A program made the translations under genes and the position numbers. Shown here one piece after another: positions 9,366 to 18,145 of a stretch of 51,038 nucleotides of DNA (position 1 is the first letter of the stretch; every line of letters begins with the position of its first letter). The notes below the pieces were generated by a model. That model was given only the letters and a program-made list of their open reading frames with translations. It was not told where the DNA came from and searched no databases. The stretch is from Phycisphaerales bacterium (GTDB lineage: Bacteria > Planctomycetota > Phycisphaerae > Phycisphaerales > SM1A02): assembly GCA_020345805.1 (NCBI GenBank), contig CP070772.1, positions 3,809,470 through 3,860,507 of the forward strand, given 5' to 3'.

Positions 9366-10340
9366 ATGCTTGAACAACGACGCTCGTTTCTTGCCGCCTC
9401 GGCAGCCCTGGCCGCCGGTGCGTTTTCCGCCCGGATGTCTGGCCGTGATTCAGCCCGGAAGCAGGCCAAGTCGCGCTCATCCGACGCGGCGCGCGGCGGG
9501 GCCCGGCCCGGCAACCCCATCGGCGTTTCCACCTACTCCTTCTGGCGGTTTGGCGAAGCCGAACACCTTCCCATCGACCGCTGCATCGACTACGCCGCTC
9601 AATGGGGCTTTGACGCGGTTGAAGTGCTCGAGGTCCAGATGCTGCGCAAGGACAAGCCGTATCTGAACGAACTCAAGCGCCGCGCGTTCGTCAACGGCAT
9701 GTGTCTGTGCGGCATGTCCACGCATCAGGGATTCGTCTCACCCGACGTCGAGAAACGCAAGGCGAACATCAACCGCACCATCGACAGCCTGGAGCTGGCC
9801 TACGAACTGGGCATCCCCACCATCCGCGTCAACACCGGCCGGTGGGGAACCACCGCCAGCTTCGACGACCTGATGGCCAATCGCGGAATCGAGCCGCCCC
9901 TGCCGGGCTACGCCGATGAGGACGCTTTCCCCTGGGTGATCGATTGCTTCGAGAGGATCGTCCCCCTCGCCGAACGCCTCGGCGTGGTCATGGGCCTGGA
10001 GAATCACTGGGGGCTTGGACTGACTCCAGAAGGCGTTCTCCGCATCGTCGATGCGATCAACTCACCCTGGCTCCAGGTCACCCTCGACACCGGCAACTTC
10101 CTGGAAGATCCCTACGACCGGCTGGAGATGCTCGCGCCCAAGGCCGTGTTTGTTCAGGCCAAGACCTACTACGGCGGGGGAAAGTGGTACACCCTCGACC
10201 TTGACTATCCCCGCATCGCCGAGCTTCTCAGGCGCCACAAGTACCGCGGCTACATCTCCCTGGAGTTCGAGGGCAAGGAGGATTACCACACGGCCATCCC
10301 CCGCAGTCTCGCCCTGCTGAGGAAGGTCTTCTCCCGCTGA
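9366..10340 (+). CDS. Tat-exported sugar phosphate isomerase/epimerase-like protein
   Basis: 324 residues. The N-terminus EQRRSFLAASAALAAGAF is a twin-arginine signal (R-R-x-F-L), so the folded protein probably crosses the membrane by Tat. The rest is an AP-endonuclease-2/xylose-isomerase-like TIM barrel: GVSTYSFWRF starts strand 1, GLENHWG holds a metal-ligand Glu, TLDTGNF the Asp, and SLEFEGKED the final Glu; the expected His near VQAKTYY appears as Gln. Substrate cannot be read from sequence; secreted members of this family are frequent in planctomycetes. The frame is open to 9216, but ATG 9366 directly precedes the Tat motif. It follows the DUF3592 gene by 82 bases. Confidence 0.85.
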   Translation: MLEQRRSFLAASAALAAGAFSARMSGRDSARKQAKSRSSDAARGGARPGNPIGVSTYSFWRFGEAEHLPIDRCIDYAAQWGFDAVEVLEVQMLRKDKPYLNELKRRAFVNGMCLCGMSTHQGFVSPDVEKRKANINRTIDSLELAYELGIPTIRVNTGRWGTTASFDDLMANRGIEPPLPGYADEDAFPWVIDCFERIVPLAERLGVVMGLENHWGLGLTPEGVLRIVDAINSPWLQVTLDTGNFLEDPYDRLEMLAPKAVFVQAKTYYGGGKWYTLDLDYPRIAELLRRHKYRGYISLEFEGKEDYHTAIPRSLALLRKVFSR

Positions 10341-10394
10341 CGTTTCTCGCACGCCGCCCGGAAGCGCCGTTGAATCGTGCGTGCTGGGTGATTC

Positions 10395-11330
10395 TCAGGA
10401 TGCCTTTGCCTTCCGATCGCGTGGCGGCGTTCCGTTCGCCGAGCGGTTCTCGTCACGGGCGTCTTCGCCCGATCCGGAGTTCTCGCGGAAGTACCGGCTG
10501 GGCCGGTCGTCCTCCAGTTGCGCCTGCAACTTTCGCAGCGCTTCCACCTCGATCTGCCGCACCCGCTCGCGGGTCAGGCCGACTTCCTGCCCGATCTGCT
10601 TGAGCGTCAGCGGCTCCTGTCCCTCCAGTCCGAAGCGCAACTTGAGCACCCGGGCATCGCGCTCGTCGATGGCGTCCAGAAGCTTGAGGATCGTCTGGTA
10701 CTCCTCGCTCTGGGCTATGGTCTCTTCCGGGGCCTCCGTCCGGAAGTCCTCGAACAGGTCGGCGAAATCGACGACCTCACCGTCCTCACCCAGCGGGGCC
10801 TGTGGCGGGGTGTGAAACGCCTTCATCGCCCGCCGGATGATCTGGAGCTTCTTGATCGGCACCTCCATCGCCTTGGCCAGTTCATGGGTGGTGGGCGGCC
10901 GCCCCAGTTCGTCCTCCAGCCTGCGGAGGGTCTCCTTCCACCGGGCGATGAGCTCGACCATGTAGGCGGGGATGTGGATCGGCTGCACTGCGTTGATCAA
11001 CGTGCGCTTGATGGCCTGCTTGATCCACCAGGAGGCATAGGTGCTGAAGCGCGCCCCCTGGGCCGGATCGAAGCCCTCCACCGCGCGGATCAGACCGATG
11101 TTGCCCTCCTCGATGAGGTCCGCCAGCGGCAGGCCGCGGTGCATGTAGTTCTTGCTGATGGACACCACCAGGCGGAGATTGGCCTTGATCATCCGCTCTT
11201 TGGCATCCTGATTATTGTCGTTGATGACCTGCCAGCCGAGGTCCTTCTCCTCCTCGGCGGTCAGCAGGTCAACTTCATTGATCTGTTTCAGGTAAAGCTG
11301 CAGATCGGATTGCACGCCTGATCGCGCCAT
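10395..11330 (-). CDS. RNA polymerase sigma factor, RpoD/SigA family
   Basis: 311 residues from ATG 11330, which has GAAGG six bases upstream; a GTG two codons earlier is possible but lacks a site. All parts of a sigma-70 core are present: region 1.2 (DLQLYLKQINEVDLLTAEEE), region 2 with NLRLVVSISKNYMHRGL and FSTYASWWIKQAI for -10 recognition and melting, region 3 with GRPPTTHELA, and region 4 with LTLKQIGQEVGLTRERVRQIE, the -35 reading helix. Region 1.1 is missing, so this is either the short primary sigma typical of some phyla or a group 2 alternative. The tail after about 285 is charged and disordered. Transcribed divergently from the UVR-motif gene. Confidence 0.95.
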   Translation of the reverse strand: MARSGVQSDLQLYLKQINEVDLLTAEEEKDLGWQVINDNNQDAKERMIKANLRLVVSISKNYMHRGLPLADLIEEGNIGLIRAVEGFDPAQGARFSTYASWWIKQAIKRTLINAVQPIHIPAYMVELIARWKETLRRLEDELGRPPTTHELAKAMEVPIKKLQIIRRAMKAFHTPPQAPLGEDGEVVDFADLFEDFRTEAPEETIAQSEEYQTILKLLDAIDERDARVLKLRFGLEGQEPLTLKQIGQEVGLTRERVRQIEVEALRKLQAQLEDDRPSRYFRENSGSGEDARDENRSANGTPPRDRKAKAS

Positions 11331-11791
11331 GTTCACCCTTCGGAAGACCCGCGTCGACCGACCCTTGACTCCGGCAATCGGTCAGCGGCCTGTAGAATGA
11401 GACGCCTTCCCGGCTGGTTATCCGGACCAGACCGCGCGCCGGATCCGACGGCTGTGCGGCTCCTGGGCCGCGTTTGATGCTAACTCCCGTAATTGGCCGG
11501 GGCAACAGACAATCCGACCGCCCCGACGAACCACGGCTTGTTGGCTAACTTCGGCCTGATCGGAGGGTTGCTTGAGGCTTGGCCGCCTCTCCCAGACTAT
11601 CCTTGGCACCCACCCGGGCTGTGAGGGGCTCGCCCGGACCTGCGGGGCATTCGATCGGCCCCAGGACGCCCCTCGGCCGCGAAATCCGTCTATGCACGGT
11701 CCGGGGGGTCCAGATCGGTCCCGCCCCCTATCCGCGCCGTTTCCGGAATCGCCGGCCTTCTTTGACCGGATCAGGCCGGTAGACAGCCGAA
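11331..11791. other. intergenic region between divergent sigma factor and UVR-protein genes
   Basis: About 460 bases without a convincing gene. Short open frames exist on both strands but lack ribosome sites or protein-like composition. It must hold the promoters of the two divergent genes; I could not place a -35/-10 pair with acceptable spacing. Confidence 0.6.
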
Positions 11792-12556
11792 ATGACTGAC
11801 ATGGCTGACTGGGATCTGACCCGGCTGCTGGCGGAATGGCCCTACGAGCCCGGCCGTATCCTCGCCCGACGCATCACCGGGGGTGACGGCAGGGCCAAGC
11901 TCCAGCTCCGCATCGACCTGGGCGTGATGCAGATGGAGATGGACGGCCGGCCCGACGGCCTGCGCCCCGAAGGGGCCGACTCCCTCCTGGATTACCAGAA
12001 GGACCGTCTATCCCGATACGTCAGTCAGAGCGGCGCGTCGGCCGGTTTCGTGCTCAGCGCCGATGAATGCCGGGCCCTGCGCGAGGAGGCAGTCCAGTAT
12101 TACCACCGTTACGTCGCGCTAAACGCCATCGGCGAATATGCCGGCGTGGTACGTGACGCCGGCCGCAATCTGGAGGTTCTTGATCTCTGCCGCGATCACG
12201 CCGCTCTGCAGTCCGACCGGGTCATGCTGGAGCAGTTCCGGCCCGCTTTGATCACCATGCAAGCCCGCGCGGAGGCTGAACTGGCTCTCGCAGACAGCCT
12301 GCCCAATCAGGCTCTGGCGGCTCTGGATCGCGGATTGGCAAAGATCAGAACGATCTTCGAAGAGGCGGGTCGGCCCGAAGCGTTCGATGACGACAACGCG
12401 GTGCAACTGCTCCGCGGCATGCGGGATGCGCTGGTGCCCAGGCTGCCCGCCAGTCAGCGGGTGGAGCTCGAGGAACGGCTGAGGGCGGCCCTCGACGCGG
12501 AGAACTACGAACTGGCCGCAATACTCCGGGATGAGATTCGCCTGTTGAACGCCTGA
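11792..12556 (+). CDS. UVR-motif (UvrB/UvrC motif) protein
   Basis: 254 residues. The only recognisable module is the C-terminal UVR motif at about 220-254 (RVELEERLRAALDAENYELAAILRDEI). This helical hairpin mediates UvrB-UvrC contact and is also found in stress regulators such as McsA. The N-terminal 70 residues (GRILARRITGGDGRAKLQLRIDLG...) and the helical middle are not known to me. There are no zinc cysteines, so it is not a McsA. It starts a tight gene run: only 10 bases separate it from the next gene. Role unknown; a protein-interaction adaptor is the most that can be inferred. Confidence 0.72.
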   Translation: MTDMADWDLTRLLAEWPYEPGRILARRITGGDGRAKLQLRIDLGVMQMEMDGRPDGLRPEGADSLLDYQKDRLSRYVSQSGASAGFVLSADECRALREEAVQYYHRYVALNAIGEYAGVVRDAGRNLEVLDLCRDHAALQSDRVMLEQFRPALITMQARAEAELALADSLPNQALAALDRGLAKIRTIFEEAGRPEAFDDDNAVQLLRGMRDALVPRLPASQRVELEERLRAALDAENYELAAILRDEIRLLNA

Positions 12557-12566
12557 ATCGCGCATA

Positions 12567-13481
12567 ATGGTCAGCATGAGGCCCGCGCTTGTCACCGGCG
12601 GCAGTGGTTTCATCGGTTCATATATCTGCCGCGCACTGGCGGAAGTAGGCTGGCGCGTTCATGGCGCCTTCGGCCGACACGAGGAGCATGTTCCGCCGGC
12701 CAGCCGCATTAGGTCCGTTCACGTCGATCTGGCGCGAAGCGGTAGTATCGCGCGCGTGCTCGATAGCATCCGCCCGCACCTGATCGTGCACACCGCCGCT
12801 ATGTCGGCCCTGAAGGACTGCGAGCAGCGGCCGGAGATGGCACGACTCGTCAACACCAAGGCCACCGCCGACCTGGCGGACTGGTGCCGACAGAACGATG
12901 CGCACTTGATCTTCTTCTCCACCGACCAAGTGTTCGACGGCAGCGAAGGGAGTTACTCGGAAAGCGATCCCCCCAGCCCGATTCACGTCTACGGTCGGAC
13001 CAAGGCGGAGGCTGAAGAGCGCGTGCTTGAAAGCGGCGCGACGGCGTCCGTGCTCCGCCTCAGCCTGGTCTACGGCCCAAGTCCCGGAGGACAGCGGTCC
13101 CACCACGAGCAGGTGCTGCTCGCCGTGCGGCAAAATGAACGGCTGCGCTTCTTCAGCGACGAGTATCGCAACCCCATCCTGGCGGCGGATGTCGCCGCGG
13201 TGGTGGTCGAACTGGCCGCAATGGAGGGGCTCGGCCTGCTGCACTTGGCGGGCCCGGACCGAATGAGCCGCGTGGACTTCGGACGCGCAATCCTGCGGGC
13301 GTTCGGCCATGAACATGTGGACTTCGATACTGTGACGCTGGCGGAAGCGAACATGATGCCGCGACGTCCACCGGATCTCTCGCTCGACACCTCGCGAGCG
13401 CGTGGCCTGCTCACCCGCACGCCGCGCGGCGTTCGCGACGGGCTGGGATTGCTCGCCGCCGAGGAGTCGCGCCTAGCATGA
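12567..13481 (+). CDS. RmlD-like NAD(P)-dependent sugar nucleotide reductase
   Basis: 304 residues (302 or 301 if the Met codon at 12576 is used). An extended short-chain dehydrogenase: dinucleotide motif GGSGFIGSY (11-19), HTAAMS (75-80), the RmlD signature STDQVFDG (118-125; the usual Tyr is Gln), and the catalytic YGRTK with Tyr142 and Lys146. RmlD enzymes reduce dTDP-4-dehydrorhamnose. No rmlA, B or C genes are present, so the substrate is uncertain and a general epimerase/reductase label is safer. It is 10 bases from the UVR gene and 22 from the next, suggesting one transcript. Confidence 0.85.
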   Translation: MVSMRPALVTGGSGFIGSYICRALAEVGWRVHGAFGRHEEHVPPASRIRSVHVDLARSGSIARVLDSIRPHLIVHTAAMSALKDCEQRPEMARLVNTKATADLADWCRQNDAHLIFFSTDQVFDGSEGSYSESDPPSPIHVYGRTKAEAEERVLESGATASVLRLSLVYGPSPGGQRSHHEQVLLAVRQNERLRFFSDEYRNPILAADVAAVVVELAAMEGLGLLHLAGPDRMSRVDFGRAILRAFGHEHVDFDTVTLAEANMMPRRPPDLSLDTSRARGLLTRTPRGVRDGLGLLAAEESRLA

Positions 13482-13503
13482 CTCTCAGCGGAAGGCTGAC
13501 GTC

Positions 13504-14538
13504 ATGACTCACAAGGTGCACTTGCTGTTCGACGAACGGATGATCGATCACGATCCGGGGCCGATGCATCCGGAGCGGCCGATGCGATTGCAGGCGATCG
13601 TCGAACGGCTGCGCGGACATCGGATCACGGGCACCCAATGGTCCAGACCGCATCCCGCCACTCGCGAGCAGATCGCCCGCATCCACGACGAGGCGTACAT
13701 CGACCACATCGACGCCCAGAGAGGCAAGTCGGCGCATCTGGATCCGGATACCGCGACTTCGCCCGATTCGGTCAATGCGGCGTATCTGGCGGCCGGGGCG
13801 GCCGTCGACGCGGTGACCAAGGTTATGAAATGCGCAGGCGACCGGGCCTTCGCCCTCGTGCGCCCGCCCGGGCATCATGCCGAGCGCGACCGCGCCATGG
13901 GCTTCTGCATCTTCAACAACACGGCGATCGCCGCCGCTCACGCGGTGCAGGAGCTGGGTTGCCGGCGCGTGCTGATCGTCGATTGGGACGTTCACCATCC
14001 CAACGGAACGCAGCAGGCGTTCTACGACCGTGATGATGTGTTCATGTTTTCCTCGCATCGCTACCCGTTCTATCCCGGCACCGGCGCGCTGGATGAGATC
14101 GGCACCGGCGCCGGTGAAGGTCTCACGGTGAACGTGCCCCTCGGCCCCGGACAGGGCGACGACGTGCACTGGGCGCTGCTGGAAGGTCTGCTGAGGCCGA
14201 TCGCCGAGCAGTTCCAGCCGGAGCTGGTGCTGGTCTCGGCCGGTTACGACTCCCACCGCGAGGATCTCCTGGGCGGGATGCGGGTAACGGACGACGGTTT
14301 CGCCGCCTTCAGCGGCTTGGTGTCGGACGTTGCCAACCGCTACGCCCAGGGACGTCTGGTGATGGTTCTGGAAGGCGGCTACGACCTGGCGGCCCTGGGC
14401 CGGGGCGTGTGTTCGGGCGTGGAGGTGATGGCGGGGGCAACGCCTCCCATCTGCGACGCCCCCACCGGCCACGGTGCGGAACTCGTCAAGGAGATCTTCG
14501 CCCACCACCGTCGCCACTGGCCGCGGGTGGGCAAGTAG
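13504..14538 (+). CDS. histone deacetylase family enzyme
   Basis: 344 residues, a full zinc-dependent deacetylase of the arginase fold as in acetoin-utilisation protein and class II HDAC relatives. Visible site residues are the charge-relay pair in RPPGHHAE (His124, His125), GFCIFNN, zinc ligands Asp162 and His164 in DWDVHHPNGTQ, Asp249 in SAGYDSH, and LEGGYD. In bacteria such enzymes act on acetylpolyamines, acetyl-lysine proteins or other small amides; the substrate cannot be told here. Part of the plus-strand run UVR-RmlD-HDAC-Der, with 22 bases before it and 52 after. Confidence 0.93.
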   Translation: MTHKVHLLFDERMIDHDPGPMHPERPMRLQAIVERLRGHRITGTQWSRPHPATREQIARIHDEAYIDHIDAQRGKSAHLDPDTATSPDSVNAAYLAAGAAVDAVTKVMKCAGDRAFALVRPPGHHAERDRAMGFCIFNNTAIAAAHAVQELGCRRVLIVDWDVHHPNGTQQAFYDRDDVFMFSSHRYPFYPGTGALDEIGTGAGEGLTVNVPLGPGQGDDVHWALLEGLLRPIAEQFQPELVLVSAGYDSHREDLLGGMRVTDDGFAAFSGLVSDVANRYAQGRLVMVLEGGYDLAALGRGVCSGVEVMAGATPPICDAPTGHGAELVKEIFAHHRRHWPRVGK

Positions 14539-14590
14539 GGCATTCCCCCGCCCCCTGCCGTCTCTGCCCTCGGCCTACAATCCGCACCAT

Positions 14591-16042
14591 ATGCCCCTGC
14601 CGCAGATCGCCATTGTGGGACGGCCCAACGTGGGCAAGTCCAGCCTGCTCAACCGCCTGGCCCGGCGGCAGGTGTCCATCGTGGACCCCGCCCCCGGCGT
14701 GACCCGCGACCGCGTCTCGGCGGTCATCGAGATCGACGCCCCCATCGAAACGCCCAAGGGCACGCCGCCCAAACTGGTGGAGATCACCGACACCGGCGGG
14801 TGGGGGGTCTATGTCGCCGACGGCAAGCGCTATGACGACGTCGGGGCCGACCTCGCCGGCCTGACCCACGATATCGAAACCCAGATCGCCCTCGCCATGG
14901 ATCGCTCCGACCTGATCCTGTTCGTCATGGACGGCCAGGCGGGGGTCACCTCCCTTGACGAGACCATCGCCAAGCTCCTGCGCGAGCGCAACGCCGCGGG
15001 CCGCGTCCTGCCCGTGGCCAACAAGATCGACAGCGAGGAGTGGGTCCCCTTCGGCCTGGAGGCCGCCGCGTTCGGATTCGGCGAGCCCCTGTGCGTCTCC
15101 GCCACCTCCGGCCGGGGCATGCAGAGACTCATGGACGCCATCTGGGAGCACACGCCCGGCGAGGAGTCGGAACCCGAATCCGATGCGGAGATGAAGCTCG
15201 CCATTGTTGGCAAGCGCAACAGTGGCAAGAGCACGCTCATCAACACCCTGGCCGGCGAGGAACGCGTCATCGTCTCGGAAATCGCCGGCACCACCCGCGA
15301 TTCGGTTGATGTGCGCTTCGAGGTCGAAGGAAAGTCGATGATCGCAATCGACACTGCCGGCGTGCGGAAGCGCAAGAGCTTCGCCGACGACATCGAGTAC
15401 TACGCCTATCACCGCATGCTCCAGTCCATTCGCCGGGCGGACGTGGTGATGCTGCTCATCGACGCCACCACGGAGGTCTCGCAGGTCGACAAGAAGCTCG
15501 CCCAGGAGCTGCAGAGGCAGTACAAGCCGACCATCATCGTGGTCAACAAGTGTGACCGGATCGACAAGGACCAGATCCAGCCCGAGGACTTCCTCGATTA
15601 CCTCACCGAGCAGTTGCGCGGCCTGGACTATGCCCCCATCGTCTTCATCAGCGCTCTGAAGCGCGAGGGGTTGTCGGAGCTGACCGCGATGGCCCACAAC
15701 CTCTTCCAGCAGGCCGGCCACCGGGAAGGAACGGGTCATCTCAACACCGTGGTGCAAGCGATTCTCAAGCAGCGCGGCCCGTCATCACGCCTCGGCACGC
15801 AGGCCAAGCTCCTGTTTGCCACGCAGGTTTCGACCCACCCCCCCACGATCGTTCTCGTGGTGAATCACCCGAAGTTATTCCACGGCCAGTACGAGCGCTA
15901 CCTGCTCAACCGCATGCGCGAGGAGCTGTCGTTCAGCGAAATCCCTATCCGCGTCCTCTTCAAGAAGCGCACCCGCCTGGAACTGGATGAGCTGAAGGAG
16001 CGCGGCAAGGAAAAATCCGGCGCGATTGAAGGCGACGAATAG
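14591..16042 (+). CDS. der: ribosome biogenesis GTPase Der (EngA)
   Basis: 483 residues with the tandem GTPase architecture unique to Der, which acts in 50S subunit maturation. Domain 1 has G1 GRPNVGKSS (residues 8-16), G3 DTGGW and G4 NKID. Domain 2 has G1 GKRNSGKST, G3 DTAGVRKR and G4 NKCD. The C-terminal KH-like domain covers about the last 110 residues (GPSSRLGTQAKLLFATQ... PIRVLFKKR). In the second G1 the usual Pro-Asn-Val is Arg-Asn-Ser, though the P-loop Gly-Lys-Ser/Thr is intact. The frame opens upstream at 14474, inside the HDAC gene; ATG 14591 begins the conserved MPLPQIAIVG. Confidence 0.97.
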   Translation: MPLPQIAIVGRPNVGKSSLLNRLARRQVSIVDPAPGVTRDRVSAVIEIDAPIETPKGTPPKLVEITDTGGWGVYVADGKRYDDVGADLAGLTHDIETQIALAMDRSDLILFVMDGQAGVTSLDETIAKLLRERNAAGRVLPVANKIDSEEWVPFGLEAAAFGFGEPLCVSATSGRGMQRLMDAIWEHTPGEESEPESDAEMKLAIVGKRNSGKSTLINTLAGEERVIVSEIAGTTRDSVDVRFEVEGKSMIAIDTAGVRKRKSFADDIEYYAYHRMLQSIRRADVVMLLIDATTEVSQVDKKLAQELQRQYKPTIIVVNKCDRIDKDQIQPEDFLDYLTEQLRGLDYAPIVFISALKREGLSELTAMAHNLFQQAGHREGTGHLNTVVQAILKQRGPSSRLGTQAKLLFATQVSTHPPTIVLVVNHPKLFHGQYERYLLNRMREELSFSEIPIRVLFKKRTRLELDELKERGKEKSGAIEGDE

Positions 16043-16062
16043 GACGGCACGCTGCTCCGCCC

Positions 16063-17895
16063 CTACTCGCGTTCCCTGCTCGCCTCCTCTTCCGGATCCA
16101 CCAGGCTGATCAGGACATCGCCGGGTTTGGGTTCGGTGGTCTGATCTTCGGCCACCACAATCAGACGCTTATCATCGCGGATGAGGAACATCGGCACCGC
16201 TCGCGGGCCGTACATCTCCTTAAACGACTCGAAGGTGTATTCCTCGGTGAGGTTGGTCGCCTTGGCCGTCGCCCCGCGTGATGCGTGGCTGTTGAGCAGG
16301 GCGAAGGTGACATCTGCGCCGAAGGCCAGCCGGCCGTGCAGGTGGCCGTGCTGCGATTCCTTACCGTTCTTTTTCTTCTCTTCCGGCGATGGGAGCTGAT
16401 AAACGCCGCTGCGCCCGAACACTCTCGCCATGCGCTGCACCGCCAGGACGTTGATCCAGTCGTTGGGGGTGGCGGCGATGAGCCGGCCCAGGCCGCCCAG
16501 GTCCATCTCGTCGAGTGCGTACTCGGCGAGGATGGAGCCCGAATACGTCTCCAGCCCGGCCAGGCGGGCCGCAGCGATGTTGCGGCGGTTGGTGTCCACC
16601 AGCAGCACGCGGAAGCCGCGCTTGGTCAGCACTTCCGCCGCCGCCCTGGCCCAGGCATCGGCCCCGACCAGCAGCACTCCCTGGGGGTTGGGATCGGCGA
16701 CCTTCAGCCACCTCGCCGCGGGCGGGCCGGCGAGGCTGCAGAATCCCACCGTGCCCACGATAACCAGGAACGTCAGCGGCACCAGCGCCGAGGCCCCTGC
16801 AAAGCCCGCCGCATCGAGGCGAAGGGCGAAGACCGACGCGACCGACGCCGCCACGATCCCCCGCGGGGCGATCAGGGCGACAAACCCCACCGTCGACACA
16901 GGAAGCCTCGCTCCGAAAGCCGCCCCCCCGAGGTTCGATACCAGCACGCTCGCCGGCCTCACCACCACCAGCAGAATCACGAGGAATAACAGGCTGCTCC
17001 AGCCCAGGTCGCCCAGCGCTTCCGGCTGGATGCGGGCCGACAGCAGGATGAACAGGCTGGAGATCAGGAGAACCCTCACGTTTTCCTTGAACTCCACGAT
17101 GTGCCGGACGTCCGCCAGCTTCTGATTGGCGAGGGTGATCCCCATCACGGTGGCGGCGAACAGTCCCGATTCCGGCTGGACCTCCTGCGACGCCGCGTAG
17201 GCTCCCACCACGAACATCACCGAAACCGCGTTGTCCAAGTAGTCCGGGATCCAGAACACCCGCAGCAGCAGAGCCAGCAGGAACCCGGCCACCACGCCGA
17301 TGCCCCCGCCGACAAGGACGGTCTTGACCAGGGCCAGGGCCACATGATGGGCCGCCTCCTCCAGCCCGCCGAGCAGGATCGCTTCGAAGATCAGCACTGC
17401 CATCATGGCCCCAATGGGGTCGATCACGATGCCCTCCCACTTGAGGATCGCCGCAGCCGGCCCCCGGGGCCTGATTTCTCTCAGCAGGGGCAGAATAACC
17501 GTGGGCCCGCTCACCACCAGCACTGCCCCCAGCAGTACCGCCAGTGCCGGGGATAGGCCCAGGATCAGCCGGCCCGCCCCCGCGGTGAGCAGCCACGTGA
17601 CCGTTGCTCCGATGGTGACCAGGCTCCACAGCACCGCATTGGCGCCCTTCAGCTCGCGGAACCGCAAGGTCAGTCCGCCCTCATAGAGGATCAGGGCCAC
17701 TGAAAGGCCCACCACGGGAAGCAGCAGATCGCCGAACAGCACGTCCGGATTCAGCAGCCCGGTGACCGGCCCCGCGGCAATGCCCACCAGCAGCAGCAGG
17801 AGAATGGACGGTGCCCGCAGGCGCCAGGCCAGCCATTGGGCGGCGATACCCAGGATGATGATCCCTGCCAGAGGCAGCAGAAGATGCTCATTCAA
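16063..17895 (-). CDS. cation/proton antiporter with TrkA-N regulatory domain
   Basis: About 610 residues. The N-terminal 400 form a CPA1/CPA2-type antiporter with roughly 12 membrane segments: VALILYEGGLTLRF is the conserved early block, GPTVILPLLREIRP and EGIVIDPIGAMMAVLIFE contain the acidic ion-site region, and ALIAPRGIVAASVASVFAL is another family block. The C-terminus is a TrkA-N/RCK-like nucleotide domain (VLLVGADAWARAAAEVL, VLLVDTNRRNI) ending in a TrkA-C-like part. Its glycine loop is atypical (G-A-D-A-W-A). Likely exchanges Na+ or K+ for H+. I place the start at TTG 17895 because a perfect GGAGGTGAT lies seven bases upstream; ATG 17919 and GTG 17967 have none. Convergent with der. 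Confidence 0.9.
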   Translation of the reverse strand: MNEHLLLPLAGIIILGIAAQWLAWRLRAPSILLLLLVGIAAGPVTGLLNPDVLFGDLLLPVVGLSVALILYEGGLTLRFRELKGANAVLWSLVTIGATVTWLLTAGAGRLILGLSPALAVLLGAVLVVSGPTVILPLLREIRPRGPAAAILKWEGIVIDPIGAMMAVLIFEAILLGGLEEAAHHVALALVKTVLVGGGIGVVAGFLLALLLRVFWIPDYLDNAVSVMFVVGAYAASQEVQPESGLFAATVMGITLANQKLADVRHIVEFKENVRVLLISSLFILLSARIQPEALGDLGWSSLLFLVILLVVVRPASVLVSNLGGAAFGARLPVSTVGFVALIAPRGIVAASVASVFALRLDAAGFAGASALVPLTFLVIVGTVGFCSLAGPPAARWLKVADPNPQGVLLVGADAWARAAAEVLTKRGFRVLLVDTNRRNIAAARLAGLETYSGSILAEYALDEMDLGGLGRLIAATPNDWINVLAVQRMARVFGRSGVYQLPSPEEKKKNGKESQHGHLHGRLAFGADVTFALLNSHASRGATAKATNLTEEYTFESFKEMYGPRAVPMFLIRDDKRLIVVAEDQTTEPKPGDVLISLVDPEEEASRERE

Positions 17896-17912
17896 TTCAT
17901 CACCTCCCGCCG
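17896..17912 (-). promoter_or_regulatory. perfect Shine-Dalgarno that decides the antiporter start
   Basis: On the minus strand GGAGGTGAT matches the 16S anti-Shine-Dalgarno over nine bases and is followed after GAA by TTG at 17895. The longer frames starting at ATG 17919 or GTG 17967 would translate through this site. The TTG start gives MNEHLLLPLAGI, putting the first membrane segment at residue 5, as is usual for this family. Confidence 0.75.
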
Positions 17913-18145
17913 AGAGCATGATCGATGCCGCGACGCCTGACCGATCAGGCGTCTGGCAATGTATCACGATCGAGGGGCTTTGCCTCGCCGCGGTTGGCGG
18001 TATGATGATGGGGCAATCTCATCGCGTTTGGAGCCGGCGCCTCGGTCAGGCGGCGCCGGTGCTGAAAACCCCGGTCCTGACGACATCTCGACCGTTCCCC
18101 TCCCGGCCGGCGCAGGCCGCGCCGGCCGCGCGATGAGTTCCCGCC

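Noticed and set aside
11365-11398. TTGACT and TAGAAT as a promoter
   Set aside because: Spacing is 22 bases, outside the 15-19 range for a sigma-70 promoter.
14486-15757. 423-codon minus-strand frame opposite Der
   Set aside because: Antisense shadow of der, with no ribosome site and no recognisable domain.
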